Assembly: GCA_017616445.1 (NCBI GenBank)
Contig: JAFZYE010000078.1
Coordinates: 1-51,894 of the forward strand
Length of the DNA stretch: 51,894 nucleotides
Direction of reading: 5' to 3'
Origin: Bacteroidaceae bacterium
GTDB taxonomy: Bacteria; Bacteroidota; Bacteroidia; Bacteroidales; Bacteroidaceae
Shown: positions 13,562-22,418 of the stretch, in pieces
Layout: each line of letters begins with the position of its first letter
Numbering within the stretch: position 1 is the stretch's first letter
Notes under the pieces: generated by a model
What the model was told of the DNA's origin: nothing
Database searches by the model: none
What the model saw: only the letters and a program-made list of their open reading frames with translations
Translations under genes and position numbers: made by a program

Positions 13562-15438
13562 ATCTCGCTGAGTTCAAGCCACTGCATAGATTTTTCATCC
13601 AATTCTTCATTGAGTAGGGGGAGCCGTTTCGATAGTTCAACAATTTTGCTGACTTCGATGGTTCCTCCACTTAGTTTGGCTTCGATGTCTTTCTTCTCTG
13701 CTTCGAGGCGTTCGATGTCGGCTTCGAGCTGAGCCATGAGTTGCTTTTCCTTGAAGGAGAGTTTGCGGGGACGAGGGGAAGACCCCCAAGACCCACCCCC
13801 TGTGCCCCTCCCTTCTCTCCCCTTGAGGGGAGTGCGAAGGGAGAGAAAACGGTCTTGTCCCCCCTCAGCCCTGAGGGGCTTTGTCCCCCGAGGGGGATGA
13901 GGGAGGGGAGTGGATTGTGTTGGTTGTTGTGTCTTTTCAAGGTTTTTCCACTCGCGGTATTGGGTGTAGTTGCCTGGGAAGTCGTGTATGTCACCTTGTC
14001 CCTTGAAGACGAGGATGTGATCGACCACCTTATCCATGAAGTAGCGGTCGTGGCTGACGATGATGATGCAGCCGCGGAAGTTCTGCAGGTATTCCTCGAG
14101 GATTTGCAGAGTGACGATGTCAAGGTCGTTGGTCGGCTCGTCGAGTATGAGGAAGTTGGGGTTGCGCATCAGCACCGTACAGAGGTAGAGCCTACGTCGT
14201 TCGCCACCGCTGAGCTTGGCGATGTAGGTGTGTTGCTCTTCTGGAGTAAAGAGGAAATGCTGTAGGAACTGGCTGGCACTGAGTCGTTGTCCGTTTCCAA
14301 GGTCCACATATTCTGCAATGTCGCGTACGGCATCAATCACTTTCTGGTTTTCACGAAACGATAGTCCCTCCTGTGAGTAATAGCCGAAGCGTACCGTCTG
14401 CCCGATGTCGTAAGAGCCTGAATCGATGGGCTCGACTCCGAGGAGGGTCTTGATGAAGGTGGACTTTCCTGTGCCGTTATTACCTACGATACCCAACTTC
14501 TCGTAACGTGAGAAGGTGTAGTTGAAGTGGCTGAGGATGATGTTGTCGTCGAACGCTTTACACACATCCTTCGCAATGAAAATCTTACTTCCTATATAGC
14601 TGCCACCCGTTTCGAGACGTACATTCCGTTCGTTGATTCGTTGGCGGGCAATCTTCTCGAGTTCGTAAAAGGCTTCCTCACGATAGCGTGCCTTATGGCC
14701 TCGGGCTTGCGGCATGCGTCGCATCCATTCGAGTTCGGTACGATATAAGTTGTTGGCCCGCTCAATCTCTGTCGATAGGTTGTCGAGCCGCTCCTGACGT
14801 TTCTCAAGGTAATAGCTGTAGTTGCCTCGATAGGTGTAGATGCGCGAGTCGTCCATCTCGATGATGACGGAGCAGATGCGGTCGAGGAAATAGCGGTCGT
14901 GCGTGACCATGAGGATGCTCATGGTGGTACGACTGAGGTAGTTTTCGAGCCACTCAATCATCTCAAGGTCGAGGTGGTTGGTAGGTTCGTCGAGGATGAG
15001 CATATCGGGCTCGTTGACGAGTATCTTGGCAAGCGCCACACGCTTGACCTGTCCTCCGCTAAGTGATCCGATACGTTGGGTGTGGTCGTAGATTTTAAAG
15101 CGAGTGAGCATCTGTTCGGCTCGAAGGGTAGGGTCGATGTGTTCAGCACATTGGAGATGATCAAGCACCGCCTCCATGATGGTCTGCTGCGGATTGAACG
15201 AGGGTGTCTGCTCGAGATAACCGATTTTCAGGTCGTTACGAAAGATGATACGCCCCGATTCGTATCCTTCATGACCCGCCAGGATGGAGAGTAGGGTAGA
15301 CTTGCCTGTACCGTTCTTGGCAATCAGTCCGACATGGTCGCGTTCGTTGATGGTGAACGTGACATCCCAAAACAACACTCGGTCGCCGATTCGCTTACCG
15401 AGTGATTGTACATCCATATAGGGTTGAACTGCTGCCAT
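13558..15438 (-). CDS. ABC-F family ATPase
   Basis: 626 residues, two ABC domains and no membrane segment. Domain 1: Walker A GLIAKNGTGKST, signature LSGGQVKR and Walker B LILDEPTNHLD. Domain 2: Walker A GNNGTGKST, signature LSGGERRRL and Walker B LILDEPTNDLD. A charged interdomain linker and a C-terminal coiled coil (about 570-620) are typical of Uup/EttA-type ABC-F proteins, which act on ribosomes in translation or tolerate ribosome-targeting drugs. The unusual part is residues about 507-560, a Pro/Gly/Arg-rich insertion whose DNA is a set of GC-rich palindromes (13772-13915). Since it sits between domain 2 and the coiled coil, it may be tolerated as a flexible linker. Confidence 0.93.
   Translation of the reverse strand: MAAVQPYMDVQSLGKRIGDRVLFWDVTFTINERDHVGLIAKNGTGKSTLLSILAGHEGYESGRIIFRNDLKIGYLEQTPSFNPQQTIMEAVLDHLQCAEHIDPTLRAEQMLTRFKIYDHTQRIGSLSGGQVKRVALAKILVNEPDMLILDEPTNHLDLEMIEWLENYLSRTTMSILMVTHDRYFLDRICSVIIEMDDSRIYTYRGNYSYYLEKRQERLDNLSTEIERANNLYRTELEWMRRMPQARGHKARYREEAFYELEKIARQRINERNVRLETGGSYIGSKIFIAKDVCKAFDDNIILSHFNYTFSRYEKLGIVGNNGTGKSTFIKTLLGVEPIDSGSYDIGQTVRFGYYSQEGLSFRENQKVIDAVRDIAEYVDLGNGQRLSASQFLQHFLFTPEEQHTYIAKLSGGERRRLYLCTVLMRNPNFLILDEPTNDLDIVTLQILEEYLQNFRGCIIIVSHDRYFMDKVVDHILVFKGQGDIHDFPGNYTQYREWKNLEKTQQPTQSTPLPHPPRGTKPLRAEGGQDRFLSLRTPLKGREGRGTGGGSWGSSPRPRKLSFKEKQLMAQLEADIERLEAEKKDIEAKLSGGTIEVSKIVELSKRLPLLNEELDEKSMQWLELSEI
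13772..13915. repeat. GC-rich palindromic element in frame inside the ABC-F gene
   Basis: Palindromes CTCCCC-TTGA-GGGGAG (13817-13832), CCCCTCAG-CC-CTGAGGGG (13861-13878) and TCCCC-CGAG-GGGGA (13884-13897) within a strongly GC-rich tract. The minus-strand reading frame stays open throughout. Confidence 0.82.
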
Positions 15439-15450
15439 GAAGCGTGTTTG

Positions 15451-15978
15451 TTAGAATCGAAGTCCGAAGTTAAAACTGAGCATGTGGATATTCGCAGAGA
15501 AATCTTCAGTCACCACACTGTAACGATAGTTGAACCCCATCACCAACCGTCCCATATAGAAACGGACATCTGTTCCAAGTCCCAGTGTATAATAGGTGTG
15601 GTGATAGTAGTCGGCTATCATAGGAATCTCAAACTCACACCATCCGAAGCCTACGTTGGGTGAGAGAATCATTCCATTCCTATCGTTGGCAAACGTGAAG
15701 GTATGCCCCAGAGCACCTCCGTAGAACGTGAAATGGCTCTCGGTGAGCGAGTGATAGTAACTGGCGTATAGGTTGCGGTAAGTGCCGCTGAGATCGAACC
15801 CAAGGTCGTGGTTCGTTCCTCGTGCATACCTTATAGGAATGTGCGACAACGTCATGTGCGGTCCCACAGTAATGGACAGAGGTGTTTTGCGTGGTGGGCG
15901 ATATTCCCACTTCTGAGCGTTAGCATCAATCGCAAGAAGCATCAATAGCAATAGTGTGAATAGGTTTCTCGTCTTCAT
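15451..15978 (-). CDS. small outer-membrane beta-barrel protein, unknown function
   Basis: 175 residues with a signal peptide (about 1-21, ending DANAQ). The mature protein has alternating aromatic and polar residues with short turns, expected of an eight-strand barrel, and ends in FNFGLRF, an aromatic C-terminal residue as recognised by BAM. The start codon sits in phase with a ten-base AAACATATAG repeat, which forms most of the region just upstream. The gene lies 12 bases upstream of the ABC-F gene on the same strand, so they may be co-transcribed. No enzyme motif was found. Confidence 0.78.
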   Translation of the reverse strand: MKTRNLFTLLLLMLLAIDANAQKWEYRPPRKTPLSITVGPHMTLSHIPIRYARGTNHDLGFDLSGTYRNLYASYYHSLTESHFTFYGGALGHTFTFANDRNGMILSPNVGFGWCEFEIPMIADYYHHTYYTLGLGTDVRFYMGRLVMGFNYRYSVVTEDFSANIHMLSFNFGLRF

Positions 15979-15979
15979 G

Positions 15980-16012
15980 TTTCTATATGTTTCTAAATGT
16001 TTATAAATTAGG
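15980..16012 (-). repeat. ten-base repeat at the start of the 15451 gene
   Basis: Three minus-strand units, AAACATTTAG, AAACATATAG and AAACATGAAG; the last one contains the ATG start codon at 15976-15978. Confidence 0.7.
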
Positions 16013-16102
16013 AGTTATACATTACCTTATTATTATATTAACGCACAAAACCGAAAAAGTCAAGTGGAAATGGAGAAAAAATTCACATTGCTACTAAAAT
16101 TA

Positions 16103-16147
16103 GCTAAAGAGACCCTCAAATGAGAGGGTCTTGCTTTAGCCTTTTTT
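16103..16147 (-). terminator. terminator-like hairpin after the TonB-receptor operon
   Basis: Two-part stem: GCTAAA pairs with TTTAGC and AGACCCTC with GAGGGTCT, with a short loop and an internal mismatch. On the plus strand it is followed by CTTTTTT; on the minus strand the tail is a weaker AT stretch. It lies just past the stop of the 16155 gene and upstream of the 15978 start. Confidence 0.7.
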
Positions 16148-16154
16148 GCCGTTC

Positions 16155-18347
16155 TTACTTAATACTCAACGTCTTGATTTCCCATGTAGGAGCACAAGCG
16201 GATGAACTCTTGTAGTGCAATGCAATCTTGATGGTCTGGCCAGCATACGCCTCAAGATTTGCTGTTGCATCGATATAGTTGAAGTCCTTACCTGCAGGCC
16301 AAGCAGAGAGCGTTATCTCCTCTCTTCCTCCTGTGGCAAGCACAGCCTGTACAGATACGAAATCAGCACGTGGGTTATTGTTCAGGTGGTTGAGTGCATG
16401 ACTCAATGACAGCGTAGCACCCGTAGCAGGAATAGTGAATTCCGGGCTGATGAAGTCTGATTCGGCTGCGTAGTTGGTTTTGTTGTAGTAGGCCGATGCC
16501 TTCATGCCGTAGGTATTGTCCTGCTTCCATACGAAGTTCAACCCGTTCAGGTTGACGTCGTTGGTAGTCCAACCCTCAATAGATGATGTGAAGTTGATAC
16601 TGTATGGAAGGCTGGATGTGTTATCATCTCCACCGTTGTCATCACCACCGTTGTCGTCACCTCCATTATCGTCGCCACCAGTTACCAGTCCGCCATCTGT
16701 GGTGGTGAGTTCTGCATCATCGAAGAGTACATCTGTTCCCGTGCCCTTTGGATTCATCACAACAAGGTTGATGGTTGTCTCACCAGTGAGTTTGAAACTA
16801 TGGTTGACCTCAACCCATTCACTGTTGGTGATGTTATTGACATAATCACCATAAACATAGTCGCCAACTTTTCCTTCTTTGACTGGCACATATCCAGGAC
16901 GTACGCTTGCCACAGAAGATGTAGCAGCCTTGGCATAGAACTTGAAGTTGTAGGTACCTGCTTTGAGTGTGATTTCTTTGTATGCCAGACGTTTGTTTGC
17001 CTTCGGGTCGCCTGCAATCTTAATAGAATAGCTTCCGCTGTGATGATCTTCGGACTGACTGATCGTAGCTGATGACGCTTTTGTAGTCGATACCCAATAG
17101 ATTGGTGTATTTCCGTTCCATGCTTCGCATGTTCCGTTTGCGATGAGGTTATCGCCTGATGGCTCAGGGATATCAGGGTTGTCGGGATTGTCAGGGTTGT
17201 CGGGATCGTTGTTGCCTGCCTGATGTACCTTGAAGTTCTGAAGCTCCCAGGTAGTTGAGTTCTGGGCGTTACATTCGAATCGGAATGCGAACCAGACTTT
17301 CTCCTGACCGACAAGCTGTTCAGGGAGTGTGAGGGTAGGAGCGGAATAGAATGTCCAGTCTTTGGTTGAAGACTCAACTGGTTGGAATCCGAGGTCAATC
17401 CATGTAGCTGTCTTTACATCTCCATCGAAGTCAGTAGTTGCATAGAGTTTGTGGAAGGCAGCAGGGTCTGTTCCAGCTACTACATAGCGTAGCACATAAT
17501 CGAAGTCGACAACGACGGCATCATCATTTCCCTCTGCCTTTGTGGTGTTGATAGCTGGCGAAATGAGCCATGATACGGTGGCAGAAGTTGAGTTGTTTGC
17601 ATATCCTGAAGCTTTCGCGTATGTTTTGCCAAGACTCCAAGCGATTCCCTTCTCAGTCACGACGGTGAAGCCTTCGTTGAGACTATAGTTGGTAAATGGC
17701 AACGTGTACTCTTCTGTTGGCTGTGGGGTAGGCTCAGGAGTTGTTTCGACCGTACCTTTCATCACCTTCAGGTTCTTAACTTCCCAAGTACTGGAGTATG
17801 ACTCGTATGCAATATGTTTCAGCGCTATCACGATGCTTTTGCCCATGAATTCTTGAGGAATCTGGATTTTCTGGTCTACGAACGTGAAATCACCACTTCC
17901 TCCTAAACCATCGTATGCCATCGGCAGTTCTGTCCATGTGGCAGCTGACACATCGCCAGCATAGTTGGAAGAAATCAGTAGCTTGTGGTCGGTCTGAATA
18001 GTAGATTTCTCGAATTTGATAGCCTGGCTGAAGCTAATATACGCAGAGTCGACGTTTTCGAGATGTATCACCGGACTGACGAGATATGTCTCGCCCGATT
18101 GGTTCTCTTTCGTTCCGTCACCATTAAAATCCTTATATCCAGTAACGATAGCGCTACTATAGTCACAATACCAGCTAAGATTGCCGCTGGCAGACTTGGA
18201 CTTGAATTTTCCAAGGGATGATGCGAAGGATTCACTGAAGATTGTAGAACCCCCTTCTGAATGGATGATGTATGGAGCAGGTACGTCTTCACAAGCCGTG
18301 AACACCATCATGACTGCTACACATACTAATGATAGTAATTTTTTCAT
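16155..18347 (-). CDS. surface lipoprotein with repeated choice-of-anchor J domains
   Basis: 730 residues. A lipoprotein signal ends at MVFTACEDVP, so Cys19 is the lipidation site. Three beta-sandwich domains of the choice-of-anchor J (MAM/cleaved-adhesin-like) type are at about 35-195, 210-380 and 575-730; each starts with a ...F...SF..G...W pattern and ends with a STWEVKNLKV-type strand. A fourth, carbohydrate-binding-like domain (about 397-545, NLIANGTCEAWNGNTP) sits between. Linkers are DNPD repeats (about 382-392) and NGGDD repeats (about 557-572). Such domains bind glycans or proteins at the cell surface. It is the last gene of the operon with the TonB-dependent receptor and DUF5689 protein, and may be their substrate-binding partner. 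Confidence 0.85.
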   Translation of the reverse strand: MKKLLSLVCVAVMMVFTACEDVPAPYIIHSEGGSTIFSESFASSLGKFKSKSASGNLSWYCDYSSAIVTGYKDFNGDGTKENQSGETYLVSPVIHLENVDSAYISFSQAIKFEKSTIQTDHKLLISSNYAGDVSAATWTELPMAYDGLGGSGDFTFVDQKIQIPQEFMGKSIVIALKHIAYESYSSTWEVKNLKVMKGTVETTPEPTPQPTEEYTLPFTNYSLNEGFTVVTEKGIAWSLGKTYAKASGYANNSTSATVSWLISPAINTTKAEGNDDAVVVDFDYVLRYVVAGTDPAAFHKLYATTDFDGDVKTATWIDLGFQPVESSTKDWTFYSAPTLTLPEQLVGQEKVWFAFRFECNAQNSTTWELQNFKVHQAGNNDPDNPDNPDNPDIPEPSGDNLIANGTCEAWNGNTPIYWVSTTKASSATISQSEDHHSGSYSIKIAGDPKANKRLAYKEITLKAGTYNFKFYAKAATSSVASVRPGYVPVKEGKVGDYVYGDYVNNITNSEWVEVNHSFKLTGETTINLVVMNPKGTGTDVLFDDAELTTTDGGLVTGGDDNGGDDNGGDDNGGDDNTSSLPYSINFTSSIEGWTTNDVNLNGLNFVWKQDNTYGMKASAYYNKTNYAAESDFISPEFTIPATGATLSLSHALNHLNNNPRADFVSVQAVLATGGREEITLSAWPAGKDFNYIDATANLEAYAGQTIKIALHYKSSSACAPTWEIKTLSIK

Positions 18348-18378
18348 ATCGTATCGTTTTTAGTTATCTTATCGTTTG

Positions 18379-19278
18379 TTATTCACTGATTATCTCCATA
18401 TCGTCAACCGAACGAAGCTGCAGTTGCCATCCGTCGTAGTATGTCATCATACCTGTGAGTCGGACGGCTGCTTTCGGCATCTTGAGGAACGACACATCGT
18501 TCTGTGTGCTTGTACGAACGGTGATGGTGGTATTTCCTATCTTGAAATCGCGGTCGACACCCTGACCGGCATCTTTTGCCTCATCAGGTGCGAGGATGGT
18601 CACGTCGTTACCATACTCAAACTTACCTGTTACGGTTACGAGCATAGGTGAGTTCTTGTAGTTCTGGTACGATTTGTTTTGGAACAACTCGTGACTGTCA
18701 TCCTTCAGCTCTAACGGGTGAATCTTGCTGATGTAATCAGAAGGTTTGCCGACAAGGTAGATATTCGACTTGCAGCGCTCGAAGAGGATAGGGCCAAGTC
18801 GCAGGTTGTTGCTGCTGGTATAGTAAGGCTGACCTATCTTCGGCAGTTTGCTGTAGCAACCGACATACAATCCATTGAGATTCACACGAACCATCTGTCC
18901 GTAAGGGAAATAAGGATAGAGACATGTGTTCTTGACCGACAGAACAATCGCATTTGACGGGTCAACGAAGTCTTTCTCTGCGTTGTATTCGGCTAACATC
19001 AATGTCTGATGGAAATTTCCACCCTTGTCGTTCGCAACAATAACGCCTTCTATGATTTCGTCATCCTCTATCAAGATGAACGCATTGTTCTGTGTGAACA
19101 CGCTTGCATATTTTTCCTTGAGGTTATTGATGCTGATCGTGACGTCACCAACTGATGTTTCCTTCGTGACGGAGCCGTTACTTACATCCGGAGCATCGTA
19201 TTCGTCCATACATGAAACCATCATGAGGCCGACAGACATGAGCATCCATGTTCCTATGTGAAATATATTTCTTTTCAT
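18379..19278 (-). CDS. DUF5689 lipoprotein
   Basis: 299 residues from the second ATG (MKRNIF); the upstream ATG adds only MVY. A lipobox LMMVSC makes Cys23 the likely lipidated residue. The sequence after it matches DUF5689: a hydrophobic VGDVTISINNLKEKYAS start, then IEGVIVANDKGGNF and NAIVLSVKNTCLYPYFPYGQMVRVNL, and a second OB-like strand group (LVTVTGKFE) ending with MMTYYDGWQLQLRSVDDMEII. DUF5689 domains are OB-fold-like and occur with choice-of-anchor J domains and TonB receptors in Bacteroidota. In this gene trio it is probably a surface or periplasmic component for uptake; the ligand is unknown. Confidence 0.85.
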   Translation of the reverse strand: MKRNIFHIGTWMLMSVGLMMVSCMDEYDAPDVSNGSVTKETSVGDVTISINNLKEKYASVFTQNNAFILIEDDEIIEGVIVANDKGGNFHQTLMLAEYNAEKDFVDPSNAIVLSVKNTCLYPYFPYGQMVRVNLNGLYVGCYSKLPKIGQPYYTSSNNLRLGPILFERCKSNIYLVGKPSDYISKIHPLELKDDSHELFQNKSYQNYKNSPMLVTVTGKFEYGNDVTILAPDEAKDAGQGVDRDFKIGNTTITVRTSTQNDVSFLKMPKAAVRLTGMMTYYDGWQLQLRSVDDMEIISE

Positions 19279-19290
19279 ATACACCATCTT

Positions 19291-21990
19291 TTAGAATTTG
19301 TAATTAATACTAAGGAAAGCATTGAATGCATTAGCATAGAAGTACTTGGAGTTCTTTGAGAACTTGTATGCTTTTGCCACGTCAGCAGCGCCCTCTTTAC
19401 GGTAATAGTCGTCACGATTCTGTTCGAAACCTCCTGAGCGGAGATTGGTGTTGTTCGTGATGTTCTGTAAAGAGAGGTTGATAGAGATGGATCGTCCTCC
19501 ATTCAGACGGATATTCTTGCCGATAGCTGCGTCGAGCATGAAACCGCCCTTGAACTTCTCAAGACTTGGACTGTAAGCGCCGAGGTAGTTGCCGTTTGTG
19601 TCAAACAGGACACCTCCGTCTTCAGCCAATATCTGTTGGCTGGAACGACCTGTTCCGTCATCAATATTGAATACAGGGGTTCCGTTCAGACTACCGATGG
19701 CTGTGTAGTTGGTCAATACGTTACTCAGACGACGGTAAGCAGAATATTCCAGATAGACCCTGTCGTAGTAGTTTACGTTCATTTCGAGGAACCAGTTGTT
19801 AATGTTGTAGTTCACACCAAAGCTGGCTGCAGTAAGTGGTGTTCCTCCCACCTTGATGTCTTTCATGATGACACGCAGCGGCATGTTGGCATCGGTGATA
19901 GGATTGAGCCATTCGTTCAGTGACTCATTGGTCGCAGAGTTCATTCCTTCGTAGTTCACCTGTGCGTATGGATTATCAATATACTTCGCATCGCTGATGG
20001 TTCCAACGAGGTCGAACGACAGTTTGCTGTTTACTCGGAATACCAGTGCTCCTTCAAGTCCGTAGTGCTCCTTGCTGACACCCGTCATCGTGAGGTAGGT
20101 GAATCGGTTTTCCTGATCATTGTAGAATGCAGTCTGCTCCACCTGGTTCTTGAATCGTGTGAAGAATCCTGTGAACTTACCTGTGAGACTGCCAAAATGG
20201 AATTTCCAACTGAGTTCTGAACTGAAGATGTCCTCGTTATGAAGGTTGTCTATGAAGTTACTTTGCATTCGTGGTGCCACGAAGGCATTGCGGGCAAGTG
20301 GTGCCTGGGTGTCCCAACCTAATCCTAATGAGATTGTGTTGCCTACAAACGGACGGAGAGTCATCAGCAACTTACCGCCTCCTCCGAGGAACTTAGCTGT
20401 TCCGCTCGAACCGTAGGAGTTCTGAGGGGCGCGTCCGTTTTGCATCTTACCGTCACGCTCAATGGTTGTGCCTTCGATATACAGACCATGCATGATGTCA
20501 AACATACCATTCGTATGCTGAATCACACCCCATGCTTTTGCTTTATTGACGTTGATGTTATAATTGTAGCCAAACTTATCACCTTCGTAAATACGTTTGA
20601 ATGGGTTGCGCAGGTCGTTTGCTGCTTCTGATGAACTTTTTCCGTATTCGTTGGCACTGAACTTATCGTAGTCGTAATAGTATTCTCCGCCCAGCAGATC
20701 ATCCATCGTCTTATAATGCATGCCTTTCGTATGGTTCAGGATGATTCCCAACGAGTATTTGTTGTTGATGTCGATGTTGTGATTGAAGGTTGAGTTGAAA
20801 GTGAATACCAATTGGTCGTTATGACGGCGCTCCAGATAATAGAGCGTCTCATCTCCGCTCTGGTTCTGAATGCTGTTCACATAGTACATACGGTCCCAGT
20901 TGATTTGACGATTGGCTTCGCTGGACGTCCAGAAATTATACAGGTCGTTATACTGGCTCAGGAAGTAGGGGTTGTCATGCAGGAAATCAGGGTTGTTCTT
21001 GTTTTCCAGGTCGTACACATCGAAGATGCTACTTGGCAGGTTCTTGTAGTAGTCGGGACGAGGATCGTACGCATTACCGTTCCAACCCAAAGACGAAGTG
21101 CTGAAACGGCTGTACTTCACACCTGCACTGGTGGCGAGTTTCTTGCTATCGTCAATCTTCCAATCCCAAGTGAGGATTGCAGTCGGCTCGAATTCATGCG
21201 TAACACGCTGATTACGCTTTTTGCCGTTCTGGTAGCCCCAGTATGGATTGTAATAGTGTGAGTTTGCCAACCAATAGGCCTCTTCTGTCGAAGCACCTTG
21301 CTGTGCACGTTCGGTTGGAGAACCGAAGGTGACGAGTGAAAGACTGTGGTTACCCAACAGTTTCTCGACAGACAACAGATACGACAGAGAGTTGTAGAAG
21401 GTTCCTTCTATCACACCTTCCTTGGCCCATCTGTAACCGACAGTACCCGCAAATGCCCATCCGTTATCCATCAAACCAGTTGCGAAAGTGTACATGCCAC
21501 GAAGCACATAGTTACGGTTAGTTCCCGTGAGGGTAATCTTGTTTCCTGCGGCAAAAGCAGAGGCACGCATGTTTATGTTCGATGCTCCACCAATCGTCGT
21601 GAGACCGAAGGTGTTGTACTCGAAACCTGCAACGCCTTCGTTGTTACGTGTAGCATCGTTCATTCCGCCTATCATGCTGTGTTGGAACCGACCTGTTTCC
21701 ACGTCGTTCATTAGCAGCCCGTTCAAATAAGTCTGCTCGTACATGTTGTCGTATGCACGAATCCTAAAACGCATCGGACTTAACCTGTAGCCTACCTCTC
21801 CCAGATATGGGTCGTTGTTTGTTGACGTGATGGTAGAAACGGCTTGTAACGCATCATTGTCATCATCCAACTGACTCTCAGAAAAGGTAAAGTCGAAGTT
21901 GTCCGACTGTAGTGTGTCAACTGGCACCTGTGCCGATGTAGCACCAGAGACACAGAGCAGTATTGCCACTAGTTTTAAACATTTACTCAT
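19291..21990 (-). CDS. TonB-dependent receptor
   Basis: 899 residues. A signal peptide of about 20 residues ends GATSAQ. A plug domain is seen at about 55-190 (YLNGLLMNDVETGRF, NTFGLTTIGGASNINMR) and a long barrel to the C-terminus FLSINYKF, with the usual terminal aromatic residue. There is no N-terminal CarboxypepD-like domain and no STN domain, unlike SusC. A SusD homologue is absent; the next two genes are a DUF5689 lipoprotein and a multidomain lipoprotein. Receptors of this group import ligands such as metals, cofactors or peptides in other Bacteroidota; the substrate here cannot be read. A perfect -7 box lies 40 bases upstream, so this is the first gene of the operon. Confidence 0.92.
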   Translation of the reverse strand: MSKCLKLVAILLCVSGATSAQVPVDTLQSDNFDFTFSESQLDDDNDALQAVSTITSTNNDPYLGEVGYRLSPMRFRIRAYDNMYEQTYLNGLLMNDVETGRFQHSMIGGMNDATRNNEGVAGFEYNTFGLTTIGGASNINMRASAFAAGNKITLTGTNRNYVLRGMYTFATGLMDNGWAFAGTVGYRWAKEGVIEGTFYNSLSYLLSVEKLLGNHSLSLVTFGSPTERAQQGASTEEAYWLANSHYYNPYWGYQNGKKRNQRVTHEFEPTAILTWDWKIDDSKKLATSAGVKYSRFSTSSLGWNGNAYDPRPDYYKNLPSSIFDVYDLENKNNPDFLHDNPYFLSQYNDLYNFWTSSEANRQINWDRMYYVNSIQNQSGDETLYYLERRHNDQLVFTFNSTFNHNIDINNKYSLGIILNHTKGMHYKTMDDLLGGEYYYDYDKFSANEYGKSSSEAANDLRNPFKRIYEGDKFGYNYNINVNKAKAWGVIQHTNGMFDIMHGLYIEGTTIERDGKMQNGRAPQNSYGSSGTAKFLGGGGKLLMTLRPFVGNTISLGLGWDTQAPLARNAFVAPRMQSNFIDNLHNEDIFSSELSWKFHFGSLTGKFTGFFTRFKNQVEQTAFYNDQENRFTYLTMTGVSKEHYGLEGALVFRVNSKLSFDLVGTISDAKYIDNPYAQVNYEGMNSATNESLNEWLNPITDANMPLRVIMKDIKVGGTPLTAASFGVNYNINNWFLEMNVNYYDRVYLEYSAYRRLSNVLTNYTAIGSLNGTPVFNIDDGTGRSSQQILAEDGGVLFDTNGNYLGAYSPSLEKFKGGFMLDAAIGKNIRLNGGRSISINLSLQNITNNTNLRSGGFEQNRDDYYRKEGAADVAKAYKFSKNSKYFYANAFNAFLSINYKF

Positions 21991-22030
21991 AGTTGATTTG
22001 ATTATATATTTTAATTTCGTTCTTGGTTCT

Positions 22031-22039
22031 GCAAAGATA
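22031..22039 (-). promoter_or_regulatory. -7 promoter element of the TonB-receptor operon
   Basis: TATCTTTGC on the minus strand. The position where a -33 box belongs is occupied by the GTTAGGA heptamer array (22047-22075), so changes in array length could change promoter strength. Confidence 0.72.
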
Positions 22040-22046
22040 GAAAAAA

Positions 22047-22075
22047 GTTAGGAGTTAGGAGTTAGAAGTTAGGAG
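22047..22075 (-). repeat. heptamer array next to the TonB operon promoter
   Basis: Four GTTAGGA/GTTAGAA units on the plus strand (TAACTCC-type on the minus strand). Confidence 0.8.
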
Positions 22076-22106
22076 TTTTTTAATTTTCTCTATTCGTTTT
22101 TCTCTT

Positions 22107-22412
22107 TTACCTGCTGATACGATAATTGAACTTTGCAATCAAATGATAGGCTATACGGAAATACCATCGTTGGGGGTATTCCAAATCTACCGTACGAGTA
22201 TGTGGCCGCAACACATGCAAATCATAGAAGTAATTATGGACTATCCATTCCTCTATGATGCTACGATCTGTACGTAGAAGAATATGATAGCCCATTCCTT
22301 CCTGTTCATGCCTGATAGTCTGCAGGGTTTGCAGCATGCCACGCAAAGAGTTCTGCTGCCAACTCTCATGAATGGTCAAGACGGTATCTGATATAGAATA
22401 TTCCAGAATCAC
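22107..22412 (-). CDS. short protein of unknown function
   Basis: 101 residues, six bases after the stop of the DUF3078 gene on the same strand, so very likely translated from the same message. It begins with a strand-turn-strand pattern (MILEYSISDTVLTIHES), then a helix (LRGMLQTLQTIRHEQEG), strands, and an aromatic-rich end (PQRWYFRIAYHLIAKFNYR). No signal peptide and no known motif; a cytoplasmic alpha/beta fold is likely. It may be a partner of the outer-membrane protein or an unrelated passenger. Confidence 0.65.
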   Translation of the reverse strand: MILEYSISDTVLTIHESWQQNSLRGMLQTLQTIRHEQEGMGYHILLRTDRSIIEEWIVHNYFYDLHVLRPHTRTVDLEYPQRWYFRIAYHLIAKFNYRISR

Positions 22413-22418
22413 ATGCTT

